From positions 1 through 31,472 of the forward strand of contig CAYUIQ010000079.1 in NCBI GenBank assembly GCA_964444795.1: 31,472 bases of DNA, in the 5' to 3' direction. The stretch comes from JABMRP01 sp964444795. Its GTDB lineage: Bacteria > Planctomycetota > Planctomycetia > Pirellulales > Thermoguttaceae. Of this stretch, positions 1 to 8,049 are shown piece after piece (the stretch's first letter is position 1; the number at the start of each line of letters is the position of its first letter). The translations under genes were made by a program, and so were the position numbers. The notes below the pieces were generated by a model. That model did no database searches and was not told where the DNA came from. It saw nothing but the letters and a program-made list of their open reading frames with translations.

Positions 1-712
1 TGCACTGATTGATCAACAGCGTAATCGTGAATGCGACAAGTACGCTGGGCCGGTCGAGCAAGGTCCAATCCAGATGATGATCGGGAACCTTGTCCAGGAC
101 GCCGCTGATGCCGCCGGCCTTGATGAGCGTCAGGACGCTCATGGTCACGGTAATGATGACAACGACGATCATCTGTACGAAGTCGCCGGCCGTGGCGGAC
201 CACGAGCCACCTACGACGGTCATTAGGGTGACGATTGTTCCCAGTACGACAATCATCTGCGGCATGGGCACGTCGAAGACACTGGACATGAAGACCGCAA
301 TGGCATACAGCATCATCCCGCCATAGAGCGTCTTGACCAGAACCAGCAGCCACGTCAGGCATTGCTCGCTCGTTTTGCCGAATCGTCTACGTACGCCCTC
401 CATCACGGTGATGATCCGCATCTGCCTGTATTTGGCCACCACGTAGAAATAGCAGAAGGCCAGGGACAAGATATTGCACACAAAGATCACCAGGAAGAAC
501 GTGCCGGTCTCGTAGGCCTTGGCCGCACCACCGGTGAACGCCCAGGCAGTGAAGGTGGTCATGAACGCCGAACTGCCCACGACCCACCAGAGCATCCCGC
601 CGCCACCGCGAAAAAAGTCGCTCGATGTCTTGCTGAAGCTCTTGTAGATCGGGCCCAGCATGAACATGAAGACCAGGTAGAAGCCGATCACGATGTAGTC
701 ATAAAGCGTCAT
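1..712 (-). CDS. Sodium:solute symporter (SSS family), C-terminus beyond window
   Basis: Reverse-strand frame open from an ATG at 712 through the left window edge; 237 residues are visible and the C-terminus is missing. It shows the SSS pattern: a first hydrophobic helix near residues 4-24, then a Gly-rich loop and the GMLWWVVGSSAFMTTFTAW segment (about 39-57), which matches the conserved GSS..AT.FSAW region of sodium/sugar symporters. Further helices follow near 70-92, 118-136 and 145-190. By family knowledge it would use the sodium gradient to import a sugar, sugar acid or similar solute across the inner membrane. A short AGGA motif lies about 9 nt upstream of the ATG. The start is only 10 bp after the stop of the isomerase gene, so the two are very probably co-transcribed; it is the last visible gene of the LacI/lyase/GH3 cluster. 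Substrate cannot be told from sequence. Confidence 0.88.
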   Translation of the reverse strand, partial: MTLYDYIVIGFYLVFMFMLGPIYKSFSKTSSDFFRGGGGMLWWVVGSSAFMTTFTAWAFTGGAAKAYETGTFFLVIFVCNILSLAFCYFYVVAKYRQMRIITVMEGVRRRFGKTSEQCLTWLLVLVKTLYGGMMLYAIAVFMSSVFDVPMPQMIVVLGTIVTLMTVVGGSWSATAGDFVQMIVVVIITVTMSVLTLIKAGGISGVLDKVPDHHLDWTLLDRPSVLVAFTITLLINQC

Positions 713-722
713 GCTGTGTTTC

Positions 723-1514
723 CTATGCCAACAGGCGGCTTTCCTGCGCCAACAGGCGGTGCAAAGTGGCAGCATCCTCGTGGAACTGCTCGACGGTGTC
801 GCCCCGCACGAATTCGAGCAGTACGTTGAGCGTGCTGTGGTGCTGGCTTGCCAGCGACAGATACTGGATCCAGTCCGACTCGCCCTGTGCGAGCGGATGT
901 CGGTCTACGTGGGTCGGACGCCAATGGAAGACGTGCAGGCCGACCAACCACGGCAGCACGCAACGAAGCTGGTCCAGATTATCGTTCGCGTCCAATGCGG
1001 GCGCGGGTTGCCAGTAGACTCGCGCGTTGTCGCGATCCACGGCTTCCATCAAGGCGGCACAGGACTCGCCCGTCTGGGTCAGTGAGTCATTGTGGAACTC
1101 GAACACCAGCCGGATGCCCTCTTCACCCGCCAAGTCGGCGATCCGTCGCGTCTCGTCCGCGATGTGTGTTCGGTAGTCCGGCGTGGCTTCGCCGGGATTT
1201 CGGTTCCCCGCCCACACTCGAACCATGGGGGCCCCAAGTTCCACGGCAGTTTGCAGCACGGCAGTAAACGGAAGCCCCTGGTCTTCGCTTTCCCCTACAA
1301 CATAATACGAACCGTATGCCGCAACGCCCAAACCCGCTTCCAGTGTGCTCTGACCGATGCGACGAGCCGTATCGAAGTCGCCGTGTGCCACATGTTTCAA
1401 ACCGTGCCACTCGATCAGTTCGAGCCGGGCTGCCTGGGCCAGTTGGATCACGTCCTCGCACGTCCGATGCGTGAACGTCACTGAAACCAGGCCGGGTTGA
1501 AACAAGCAGGGCAT
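723..1514 (-). CDS. Sugar phosphate isomerase/epimerase-like TIM barrel protein
   Basis: 263 residues, a normal length for the xylose-isomerase-like TIM barrel family (AP endonuclease family 2 fold). Visible strand/loop signatures include LELIEWHG near the N-terminus (beta2-type substrate-contact residues), VRVWAGNRNPG (about 98-108), IRLVFEFHND (about 135-144, a typical metal-binding Glu/His strand), VYWQPAP (about 168-174) and LLEFVRGD near the C-terminus. No signal peptide, so cytoplasmic. The reaction is not determinable: members isomerise or epimerise sugars, inosose or keto acids using a divalent metal. ATG start with a modest AGGA about 10 nt upstream. It lies 24 bp downstream of the GH3 gene and 10 bp upstream of the symporter gene, so it likely processes the monosaccharide released by the lyase and GH3 enzyme of the same operon. 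Confidence 0.83.
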   Translation of the reverse strand: MPCLFQPGLVSVTFTHRTCEDVIQLAQAARLELIEWHGLKHVAHGDFDTARRIGQSTLEAGLGVAAYGSYYVVGESEDQGLPFTAVLQTAVELGAPMVRVWAGNRNPGEATPDYRTHIADETRRIADLAGEEGIRLVFEFHNDSLTQTGESCAALMEAVDRDNARVYWQPAPALDANDNLDQLRCVLPWLVGLHVFHWRPTHVDRHPLAQGESDWIQYLSLASQHHSTLNVLLEFVRGDTVEQFHEDAATLHRLLAQESRLLA

Positions 1515-1538
1515 ATTGACTGTTTCCTGGTCCTTAGA

Positions 1539-3386
1539 TCAAAACACGACTTGATCGATCTCGTTGTCGCCGTCTTCAGTGATGCCGCCCATGATCTTGT
1601 ACGTCGACTCCATGTTGGCCTCGGTCGGTTTGGCGTAGTGCTTCAACATCCACTGACCTTGAGACTCCAACTTGCCGTAGATCATGCGTGCGGCGGACTT
1701 GAGGCTCTCGGGGGTCACCGAGTAGTTGCAGATCACCGCGACCGCTTCCGGCACGGCCCCCAACTCGTACGGGCAGTTGGTAACCACGATCACCTTTTTT
1801 CCCTTGGCAATCAGTTTGCGAATCAATTCGGTGTTGTTCGCCGGGCACAGACGCCAGTAGTAGTTGGTCGCCACAATCACGTCGACTTCATCCACGTAGT
1901 CCATCAAGAAGTCGACGTCCTCTTCGGTGGCTTTGAACTTGGTGTCTACGCAGTAGATGTTCTTGGACTGACCGACCATGGCCTGATTGAAACACTTGTT
2001 GTTGCAGGCTACGTCGAAGCCGCTGTAGCCGTCGAGCACCTGCTGCTCGATGACCATCACGGTCTGCTCGGGCTTCAACGGCAGCAGGTCTTCCGTATCC
2101 CGCAGCAGCGTGCAGCACCTCTCGGCCACGGTGGTGGACAGCCGGATGATCTCTTCGTCGCGAATCGGGGCGGCTGCCTTGTCTGCGTCTACCTGTCCCA
2201 TCCGGTCGAACATGCCGAGGTTATACTTCATGGTGAGTACGCGTTTGACGGAAGCATTCAGCTGTTCCTCGGAGATCTCGCCATCCTCCACAAAACGCTT
2301 GGTTTCGAGCCAGGCTTGGTCGCGGAATTCGTCTTCCACCTTGTTGAGCACCAGGTCGCAGCCCGCCTTTATCGCCAGAGCACACGATCGGGCAACACCG
2401 TATTTCTCCATCAATGCGCCCATGGTGATGCTGTCGGTGGTGATGACGCCCTCGAAGCCCAGTCGCTCGCGCAGCAGCCCGGTGACGATTTCCCGGGAGA
2501 CCGTCGAGATCTGCATGCCGGGGTCGGCCGCTGGCACGGTCGTATGCGCCAGCATGACGCTGGGCAGGCCGTTTTCAATCAACACGCGATACGGCTTCAG
2601 TTCCACCGCTTCGAGACGATCCCAATCGCCCGGCACGTTGGGCACGGCATAGTGCGCGTCGATGTCCGAGTCGCCTCGACCCGGAAAATGCTTGGCGGTG
2701 GGCACGAGGCCACCTTCCAAGTAGCCCTTAATCGACGCCAACGCATATTCTGCAACCACGTCCGGATCGTCACCGTAAGCACGGATGTTGATTTCCGGGT
2801 TGCTGGGATTCATATTCACGTCGAGGACCGGCGAGTGCAGGTTGGTCACGCCGATCGCGCTGAGCTGAAGGGCCACCGCCTTGCACGCTTCGTAGGCCAA
2901 TTGGGGATCGCCCGTCGAGGTTAATCCCATGGCCGAGGGGAAGAGGTTGATGCCGGCGAAGCTGAAGTCTCGGCTGATGTCACCCTCCTGGTCGATCGAC
3001 ACGTGCAACGGCACCCCGGGGTTGCGGTTGGCCGCCAGGGCCTGCAACTGGTTCAGACGCTCTGCGTACTGCTCTGCCGACACATATACGGCGGCCCCGG
3101 GAATAAACAGGTTTTGCTTGATCTTCTTGTATCCCGGCGGATAGTCGTAGTCGTAGTTCAGGCTTTGGTGGTAGTGCTGGCCGCGGCGCGAGTTCTGCCC
3201 GAACGGCGTCACGCGGATACCACCGATGTGCAGTTTTTCCACGGCCTCCATCACGTAGGGCGTGACCATGGATCCGCCCCAATGGATAGTGAAGCACTGG
3301 CCGACCTTCTGGTCCAGCGTCATCTTGGACAGGATGTCGTTGACAAACGCTTCACGCTTAGTGGGGTCCTTGTTCAGATCGTACAC
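1539..3386 (-). CDS. Glycoside hydrolase family 3, NagZ-type, cytoplasmic
   Basis: 615 residues, similar in size to two-domain NagZ-type GH3 enzymes of Bacillus rather than the short single-domain E. coli form. The N-terminal TIM barrel holds HVSIDQEGD (128-136), the signature loop KHFPGRGDSDIDAH (232-245) and TTDSITMGA (316-324). By family knowledge Asp318 is the nucleophile and the Asp243/His245 pair stands in the loop that supplies the general acid/base of beta-N-acetylhexosaminidases. A C-terminal Rossmann-like domain follows from about residue 400. No signal peptide is seen. The start is a GTG with GGAG about 9 nt upstream. The loop reads KHFPGRG where the usual motif is KHFPGHG. It lies 36 bp after the heparinase-like gene and 24 bp before the isomerase gene. 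Function is likely cytoplasmic release of a beta-linked (amino)sugar; the exact substrate is inferred only from family. Confidence 0.9.
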   Translation of the reverse strand: MYDLNKDPTKREAFVNDILSKMTLDQKVGQCFTIHWGGSMVTPYVMEAVEKLHIGGIRVTPFGQNSRRGQHYHQSLNYDYDYPPGYKKIKQNLFIPGAAVYVSAEQYAERLNQLQALAANRNPGVPLHVSIDQEGDISRDFSFAGINLFPSAMGLTSTGDPQLAYEACKAVALQLSAIGVTNLHSPVLDVNMNPSNPEINIRAYGDDPDVVAEYALASIKGYLEGGLVPTAKHFPGRGDSDIDAHYAVPNVPGDWDRLEAVELKPYRVLIENGLPSVMLAHTTVPAADPGMQISTVSREIVTGLLRERLGFEGVITTDSITMGALMEKYGVARSCALAIKAGCDLVLNKVEDEFRDQAWLETKRFVEDGEISEEQLNASVKRVLTMKYNLGMFDRMGQVDADKAAAPIRDEEIIRLSTTVAERCCTLLRDTEDLLPLKPEQTVMVIEQQVLDGYSGFDVACNNKCFNQAMVGQSKNIYCVDTKFKATEEDVDFLMDYVDEVDVIVATNYYWRLCPANNTELIRKLIAKGKKVIVVTNCPYELGAVPEAVAVICNYSVTPESLKSAARMIYGKLESQGQWMLKHYAKPTEANMESTYKIMGGITEDGDNEIDQVVF

Positions 3387-3422
3387 TTCGCTTTTCTCCG
3401 AGTTTCTGTTTCCCGTCGGGGG

Positions 3423-5621
3423 CTATTGTAGGTTGATGTGGCTATCGATCTTCTGACGAACGGTGGAGTCGAGGATCGTCTTGCCTTCGTACTTGATCAG
3501 GCTGGCCTGTGCGCCACTGCAATCGACGAGCTTTCCATTGCCGTCGAACTGGGCACAGAGCATGTCGCCATCGAATTCGAAGTCGCTGATCGTCTGCACC
3601 TGGCCGTTGCCCAAGAGGAGCACGTAGGTCGAATCGCCGCAGGTCACCTCGTATTGAATCTCGCTGATGGCGTTGGCCGTTACATCGAGAGCCTTGTCCT
3701 TGAAGGGCACCAGCAGCGTGGCCTGGGTCATACCCTGCTTGGACTCTGTGCTGTATTGCACGACCGGAGCCGGCACCTTCACCGCATAGTCGTAGGACAC
3801 CCAGCCCTGCATCGGCTCTTCGCTGCCACAGAACCGCTGAACCGACAGCCCGTCGGTAAACAACGGTTTCACCAGGATGCCGGCCCCGTTGTCGTAGTCG
3901 GCTTGGACGCTGAGATTCCCGGCCTCCGTGAGTTTGGCTTCCGAGCCGAAGTGCCAGTACTGGTCATAGCGATGCCGGTCCTGGGCGGTCAATTCATCCA
4001 CGACCAGCCAGAACGCAGGCTTCACGAACACGATCCTGCGTCGGTGCGTTACAGGATCGGGCAATCGCTCAAAGCCGTCGTGCAAACCGTCGACGTAATC
4101 GCACTTCTCGGTGCTGGACCAAGCCTCTAGTGTGCTCTTGGCCTTCGTCCTGAACATCCATTCGTCGGCCAACTCGGACGAGTCGTGACCGTCTACCGTA
4201 ATCGTATTGTGCGCCGAGGTCGACTTGAACCACACACGCCACGGACCTTCGTAGATATAGCGGCCCGGGTCGATCAGCAGAGTTTCGCCATAGCCGGAGA
4301 TGTCCACGCTCAAGGCGTCGGCGTTGCCATGCACGCAACTCTGGTCCATTACTCCGAGCTTGCCGCAGGTGAACACACAGTAGAGATCGTCGTGGTCCCA
4401 GCCGGTGCGCATCGTGCAAAAGCCCGAGTCGGGCATCGCCACGGAACCTAACGTTGGCTTCTCGCCCTGCTGGCCATGCGTGGCGATCCAGAGCATGTCG
4501 GGCCGATCGAACAAACGGGCCCCGGCCTTCAGCACCCAACGCAAGTCGTTGTGATCCTCGAGCATGTTCAGGTTGTTGATGTCTTCCCACAGGCCGTAGG
4601 AGGCGCGCTCCCCGAACACGTCGCTTTCATCCGCGTCCTTGAGCATGGGGTACACGCCGTGCGGCTTTATGATGCTGACGACGAAGTCGATCATCTTCTC
4701 GGCGTTTTGCTTGTAGGTGTCACTGACTCGCACATTGTTGCGCAAGGCCAGGTCAAGGATTTGCATGAAGCAGAATGTGCAGACCAAGTGATAACCGGAG
4801 GCACGCTCGACCTGCATGCCTTCGTCGCAAAGCTGCATGCGGATCTGCTCCTCGAAGCGGCTCATGGCCTCGCACTGCCAGTCGGCGGCTTCTTTGAACT
4901 CCGGGAAGAGGATGCCCATATGGGCCAAACCGTTCGACTCCATCAGACCCCAGTTGGGCGACACGTTGAAATAGCTCTTGTGACGCGTGTAGTACAAGCG
5001 GGTGTGGCGTGCGTGCTCGACCATGCTCGTCAGCATGGTGATCAGGAAGTCAGGCGTGAACTCCGACGAAGGCAGGAAATGGTAGAAGCACGGAACGAAC
5101 GACGTGTACATCCGGATGCCCAGCGTCAACGGGCGCCAGGTGCCCCGTTGCATGAAGTGTTTGCGGCTGGTCTCGCTGTCGACGTTCAACATCCACATCA
5201 GGTCGGGCATGGGGTTTTTGGCGATCCAGTCGCCCAGAATGCGCCGCCAGGACCGCGTGTATTTCTCGTCGCCGGTGAACCAGTAGGCACGCCCAAGTTC
5301 CGTCAGGAACTCATGCCGATTGAGGCAGTAGGTCCATTCCGGGTCACCATGGGGATCCGCCCGCCAGTCGATGTCTTCCGGCAGGTCCTGATGCACCAGA
5401 CGGTTGCGGCAGATCTCGTCTGCCTTGGCCGTGTCGAACGCGACCTCGCCATCGGGACGCGTCCAGCCGTCGTAGTAGGTCACATCGTCGCGCCGCCGGT
5501 AGTAGGCCAGCAAAGCCTCCGCGGCCATGTGATAATCGCTTCGCTCGACCGCCGCTTTGACAGCTTCCAAGCCATCTCGATCCAGGTCGAGCCAATCGAA
5601 GAATGCCTCGATGCGTTGCAT
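3423..5621 (-). CDS. Heparinase II/III-like polysaccharide/oligosaccharide lyase
   Basis: 732 residues from the ATG at 5621, chosen because GAGGG lies about 9 nt upstream and any longer version would run into the LacI gene. The N-terminal two thirds fit an alpha/alpha toroid: NVSPNWGLMESNGL (219-232) resembles the conserved Asn-containing motif, and VERASGYH (271-278) carries the catalytic-type Glu/Tyr/His set. The C-terminal beta-sheet domain has MRTGWD (404-409), CVHGNADALSVDISGYGE (429-446), LLIDPGRYIY (448-457) and SAHNTITVDG (469-478), all typical of heparinase II/III and alginate-lyase PL12/15/17/21 folds. No signal peptide is visible, so it probably acts on imported oligosaccharides by beta-elimination at a uronic acid. 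It sits 62 bp after the LacI gene and 36 bp before GH3, in one operon. PL family and uronate cannot be fixed from motifs alone. Confidence 0.86.
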   Translation of the reverse strand: MQRIEAFFDWLDLDRDGLEAVKAAVERSDYHMAAEALLAYYRRRDDVTYYDGWTRPDGEVAFDTAKADEICRNRLVHQDLPEDIDWRADPHGDPEWTYCLNRHEFLTELGRAYWFTGDEKYTRSWRRILGDWIAKNPMPDLMWMLNVDSETSRKHFMQRGTWRPLTLGIRMYTSFVPCFYHFLPSSEFTPDFLITMLTSMVEHARHTRLYYTRHKSYFNVSPNWGLMESNGLAHMGILFPEFKEAADWQCEAMSRFEEQIRMQLCDEGMQVERASGYHLVCTFCFMQILDLALRNNVRVSDTYKQNAEKMIDFVVSIIKPHGVYPMLKDADESDVFGERASYGLWEDINNLNMLEDHNDLRWVLKAGARLFDRPDMLWIATHGQQGEKPTLGSVAMPDSGFCTMRTGWDHDDLYCVFTCGKLGVMDQSCVHGNADALSVDISGYGETLLIDPGRYIYEGPWRVWFKSTSAHNTITVDGHDSSELADEWMFRTKAKSTLEAWSSTEKCDYVDGLHDGFERLPDPVTHRRRIVFVKPAFWLVVDELTAQDRHRYDQYWHFGSEAKLTEAGNLSVQADYDNGAGILVKPLFTDGLSVQRFCGSEEPMQGWVSYDYAVKVPAPVVQYSTESKQGMTQATLLVPFKDKALDVTANAISEIQYEVTCGDSTYVLLLGNGQVQTISDFEFDGDMLCAQFDGNGKLVDCSGAQASLIKYEGKTILDSTVRQKIDSHINLQ

Positions 5622-5683
5622 AAACAAACACCCTCGTATCATCAACAGTACAGAAGCACCATGGGAACTTCTCAGGCGGGTTG

Positions 5684-6721
5684 CTAGAGCAGCTTGGGGG
5701 GCACCTCGATAGTAATCTGGCTCTCTTCTTCGGGATGAAGAACCCGCCACCGCAATTGCTCGACGGCCTTTTGGCCGATACGCTCGGGTTGGATTCCGAT
5801 CGAAAGCGGACGAGGCTCCAAACCCGCCAACAGCGAGGTCTCGTTGTTGCACGAGATAATCTCGATATCTTGGCCGATCCGGATGCCAAGCCCCTTCAAG
5901 ATGGGGTAGAGCTTTGCCGTCAGGGCATCGCACGTGACGAACATCCCGGTGGGCAGTTCACCTTCATCCAGAAAGGCCTTCAAGGTCTTCCGGATCAACA
6001 GGTCGCGATCGCGATCGATCTGAATCAGATCGAAATGGGACTGCTCGATCACGCACTGCCTTGCGCCCAGGCCATGCTCATCGGCCAATGCCGAGAACGC
6101 AGCCCAACGATCGCGGAGGTTGATCCTGGACAACAAGGACGACGGAGCCACGTAGGCGAGCGTCTTGTGCCCCTTGCCCATCAGGTAATTCGCAGCCAGC
6201 CGGCCGACCATCCCGTGGTTGACGCGCACCCGGTCTGCCGAAAGCCGCTCGCACGCGCCACTCATGACATATACGACGTTGTAATCGCGGAGAATCTCCA
6301 TCGCCTCCGCCGACACGTCGTCCAGATGGGGCCATACGATTACGCCATCCACGCCGCCCTTGGCCACGATGGGCGGCAAAGGGCGCCGCGCACCCACCGC
6401 TCCCTGCACCATGCTCATACCACAGGAGGCCAGGGCCTCTTCGATGCCATGGAGCACATGCGCCATGACCGGCGACGTGGAGAGGATTCGGAGGCTCTCG
6501 CTTGAGGTCAAGAAGGCGATATTGCCCGTCTTGAAACTCGTGTCCTTCGCACGCCGCGGACCACGGCGCAGCGACGGCGGCTTCGGCACGTAGCCAATCT
6601 CCTTCATGACGTCCCGGACCTTTCTCGCGGTCTCGGAACGTACGCGTCCCTCGTTGTTGATAACGCGAGATACGGTGGTATGGGAAACACCGGCCAGGCG
6701 GGCAACTTCAACAATCGACAT
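5684..6721 (-). CDS. LacI-family transcriptional regulator
   Basis: 345 residues, the usual LacI length. The N-terminus is a textbook LacI helix-turn-helix with hinge: IVEVARLAGVSHTTVSRVIN (3-22), then ETARKVRDVMKEIGYVPK (35-52). The remainder is a periplasmic-binding-like sugar sensor domain containing GVDGVIVWPH, GKGHKTLAYVAP and PTGMFVTCDALT type segments. The ATG at 6721 is preceded by GAGGTGAT about 7 nt upstream. It is the first intact gene of the minus-strand cluster and is followed after 62 bp by the heparinase-like lyase, so it most likely represses the lyase/GH3/isomerase/symporter genes until an incoming sugar binds. I could not point to a convincing operator palindrome upstream. 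What precedes it (6722-6789) is short and ends in a broken gene. Confidence 0.93.
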   Translation of the reverse strand: MSIVEVARLAGVSHTTVSRVINNEGRVRSETARKVRDVMKEIGYVPKPPSLRRGPRRAKDTSFKTGNIAFLTSSESLRILSTSPVMAHVLHGIEEALASCGMSMVQGAVGARRPLPPIVAKGGVDGVIVWPHLDDVSAEAMEILRDYNVVYVMSGACERLSADRVRVNHGMVGRLAANYLMGKGHKTLAYVAPSSLLSRINLRDRWAAFSALADEHGLGARQCVIEQSHFDLIQIDRDRDLLIRKTLKAFLDEGELPTGMFVTCDALTAKLYPILKGLGIRIGQDIEIISCNNETSLLAGLEPRPLSIGIQPERIGQKAVEQLRWRVLHPEEESQITIEVPPKLL

Positions 6722-6789
6722 CAGAACATCACCTCAACAAAAATCAGTGGGCCCCAGCAGGAACGAATGTACCGAGAATCCAAGCGGTT

Positions 6790-7088
6790 TCACTCGCTTG
6801 TGCTCGGCCAGCTCGGTTTCAATACCAGTTTCCAAACGTTGATCGGTTGCCACTCGCCCCTATCGGGTTTGATTCTCAGCGTGTACTTTCCGGCCTTCTC
6901 TACTCGCACTTGTCCGAGCGACCTCTCGACGGGCTCTAGCTGATCCGACAGCCCGACGCGGAAGCGGCAGTTCTCCTCCTGCACGGCCAGTTCGGCCCGG
7001 ATCTCGTATCGCCTCGGTCGATCCATCGCGAAGGACCATTCCACCCAGGCCTCGGAGTCGGTCCAGTATCCGATATTGGGGATCCCTT
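6790..7088 (-). pseudogene. C-terminal remnant of a secreted carbohydrate-active enzyme
   Basis: About 100 residues running to a stop at 6790. The readable part starts at IPNIGYWTDSEAWVEWSF and continues through DRPRRYEIRAELA to GEWQPINVWKLVLKP. This closely follows the accessory beta-sandwich domain found at the C-terminus of many planctomycete GH29 alpha-L-fucosidases, sulfatases and related enzymes (pattern GYWT...WVEW.F.V.RPG.F.V.AE...GWQPINL..I.L.P). No catalytic domain precedes it: similarity stops at about 7085 where a pair of 19-bp repeats begins. I read it as the surviving 3' end of a gene destroyed by insertion or deletion. It may once have headed the LacI/lyase cluster or belonged to a separate unit. 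The nominal start at 7128 lies within the repeat and is not a real gene start. Confidence 0.68.
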
Positions 7089-7126
7089 CCCCACTAAGTG
7101 AACACATCCCCGCTAAGTTAACACAC
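7089..7126. repeat. Tandem pair of 19-bp direct repeats, possible IS end
   Basis: Two adjacent 19-mers, CCCCACTAAGTGAACACAT (7089-7107) and CCCCGCTAAGTTAACACAC (7108-7126), match at 16 of 19 positions. They begin exactly where the coding similarity of the truncated gene ends. On the other strand they read as GTTAACTTAGCGGGG then GTTCACTTAGTGGGG. Multiple short repeats at the tips are typical of IS21-family transposase-binding ends, so a solo IS end or scar is plausible. No transposase gene and no second copy of the repeat were found in the window. Confidence 0.55.
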
Positions 7127-7586
7127 AATTCACCTTCATTGAACTACTCTCGTCGCGGATTGTTTCGTTATTCACGGACAACCAAACCCTCAAATCCTGA
7201 GAACACGGCCCGACATGGGAGACTCAAGTCTCTGATAGACAGTATGTTACGTACATCTAGTCCGCATCCGCAGGAGCGATATGTTAATTCAATGTGAATA
7301 GCTGGCGAAGTCGCGTGGAACCGGTCTCCACAGGCGGGCAACCTCACATGCGGGCAGTCAGGTGGAGCTAACGGCTTCCGCCAAGCGAGTTCTTGCCCGT
7401 CACAATCCGCCGTGAAAGTCCCTGATCAGGCCGTACGCGGTGATCGCAGCGTCTGGCAATGTCGGCGAAAAAGCGGTTAACCTATGTAGGTCGCCCCCCC
7501 GAGGCACATATGCCCAAGGGCAGAACGCACGTGTGCGCGCCACCCTTGGCAGTTGTGCTGGAGCAGGACTGCTTTCGGGAAGATAG
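7127..7586. other. Intergenic scar region with no recognisable gene
   Basis: About 460 bp between the repeat-bounded remnant and the FGE-like fragment. I see no open frame with convincing protein features on either strand. The only local structure noted is a 6-bp inverted repeat with 2-bp centre at 7219-7232 (GAGACT-ca-AGTCTC). The base composition in 7127-7300 is more AT-rich than the flanking genes, which fits insertion-derived or decayed DNA. No promoter could be assigned with confidence. Confidence 0.5.
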
Positions 7587-7640
7587 TCCGAATGGTCATG
7601 TTTCGCCATCACTGCCTTCGTACACCAGAGGCTGCAGAGC

Positions 7641-7940
7641 GTGTCGGTGGGAAGTTATCCGCAGGGGGCCGGCCCCTACGGCTGCATGGACATGGTTGGC
7701 AACGCTTACGAATGGGTCGCTGATTGGTACAAATCGTATCCCGGCGCGAAGCGACCGGTCGACTTCGCCGGCGAGAAACGCCTTCCGCGCGGCGGTTGCT
7801 GGGATGACGGCCCCTTGAACAACCGCTGTGCCTATCGCGGCTGGTCACTGCTACCCGACAAAGAGGGGCCGCACCCGGCAAGCGATTGCGGCTTCATCGG
7901 CATTCGCGTGGCCAGATCCGTCGACGAGCCGGATCCATGA
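7641..7940 (+). pseudogene. C-terminal fragment of formylglycine-generating-enzyme/SUMF-like protein
   Basis: 99 residues beginning VGSYPQGAGPYGCMDMVGN, then YEWVADWY, PRGGCWDD, CAYRG and ending CGFIGIRVA. This is the diagnostic C-terminal half of the FGE-sulfatase/SUMF1 domain (pattern VGSYPPN.fGLYDM.GNVWEW..DWY...V.RGGSW......RsA.R........GFR.a). The family is normally 250-300 residues; the N-terminal half is absent. The upstream in-frame sequence is open only back to a TAG at 7584 and does not look like FGE sequence. It is therefore most likely a 5'-truncated relic. Intact FGE would convert the sulfatase active-site cysteine to formylglycine or, in other family members, oxidise other substrates. 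It converges on the GH2 gene, 109 bp away. The window sulfatase would need a maturation enzyme encoded elsewhere. Confidence 0.72.
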
Positions 7941-8049
7941 TCTTCGGCGACGCAATGCCGTCGACCAATAGTGGATACATCAAGAACGGAGATCTCCGAT
8001 GATTGAGTACGCCGGTGAAGATGCTCCCAGCCTGACATCATAGTAGTCT

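Noticed and set aside
1497..2924. Plus-strand frame of 475 codons opposite the GH3 gene
   Set aside because: Antisense to a GH3 gene with all catalytic motifs; translation is His/Val/Asp-rich without recognisable domains.
4476..5687. Plus-strand frame of 403 codons opposite the heparinase-like gene
   Set aside because: Antisense shadow; no ribosome binding site or protein-family features.
5622..5933. Possible 104-residue N-terminal extension of the heparinase-like protein
   Set aside because: It overlaps the LacI coding sequence on the same strand and its translation is Arg-rich with no structure; the ATG at 5621 has its own ribosome binding site.
7459..7818. Plus-strand 119-codon frame across the scar zone
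   Set aside because: It runs out of frame through the FGE-like fragment and has no coherent protein features.
7987..7998. Perfect 12-bp palindrome CGGAGATCTCCG between convergent FGE fragment and GH2 as terminator
   Set aside because: No loop and no T-run; could be chance or an operator, too weak to annotate.
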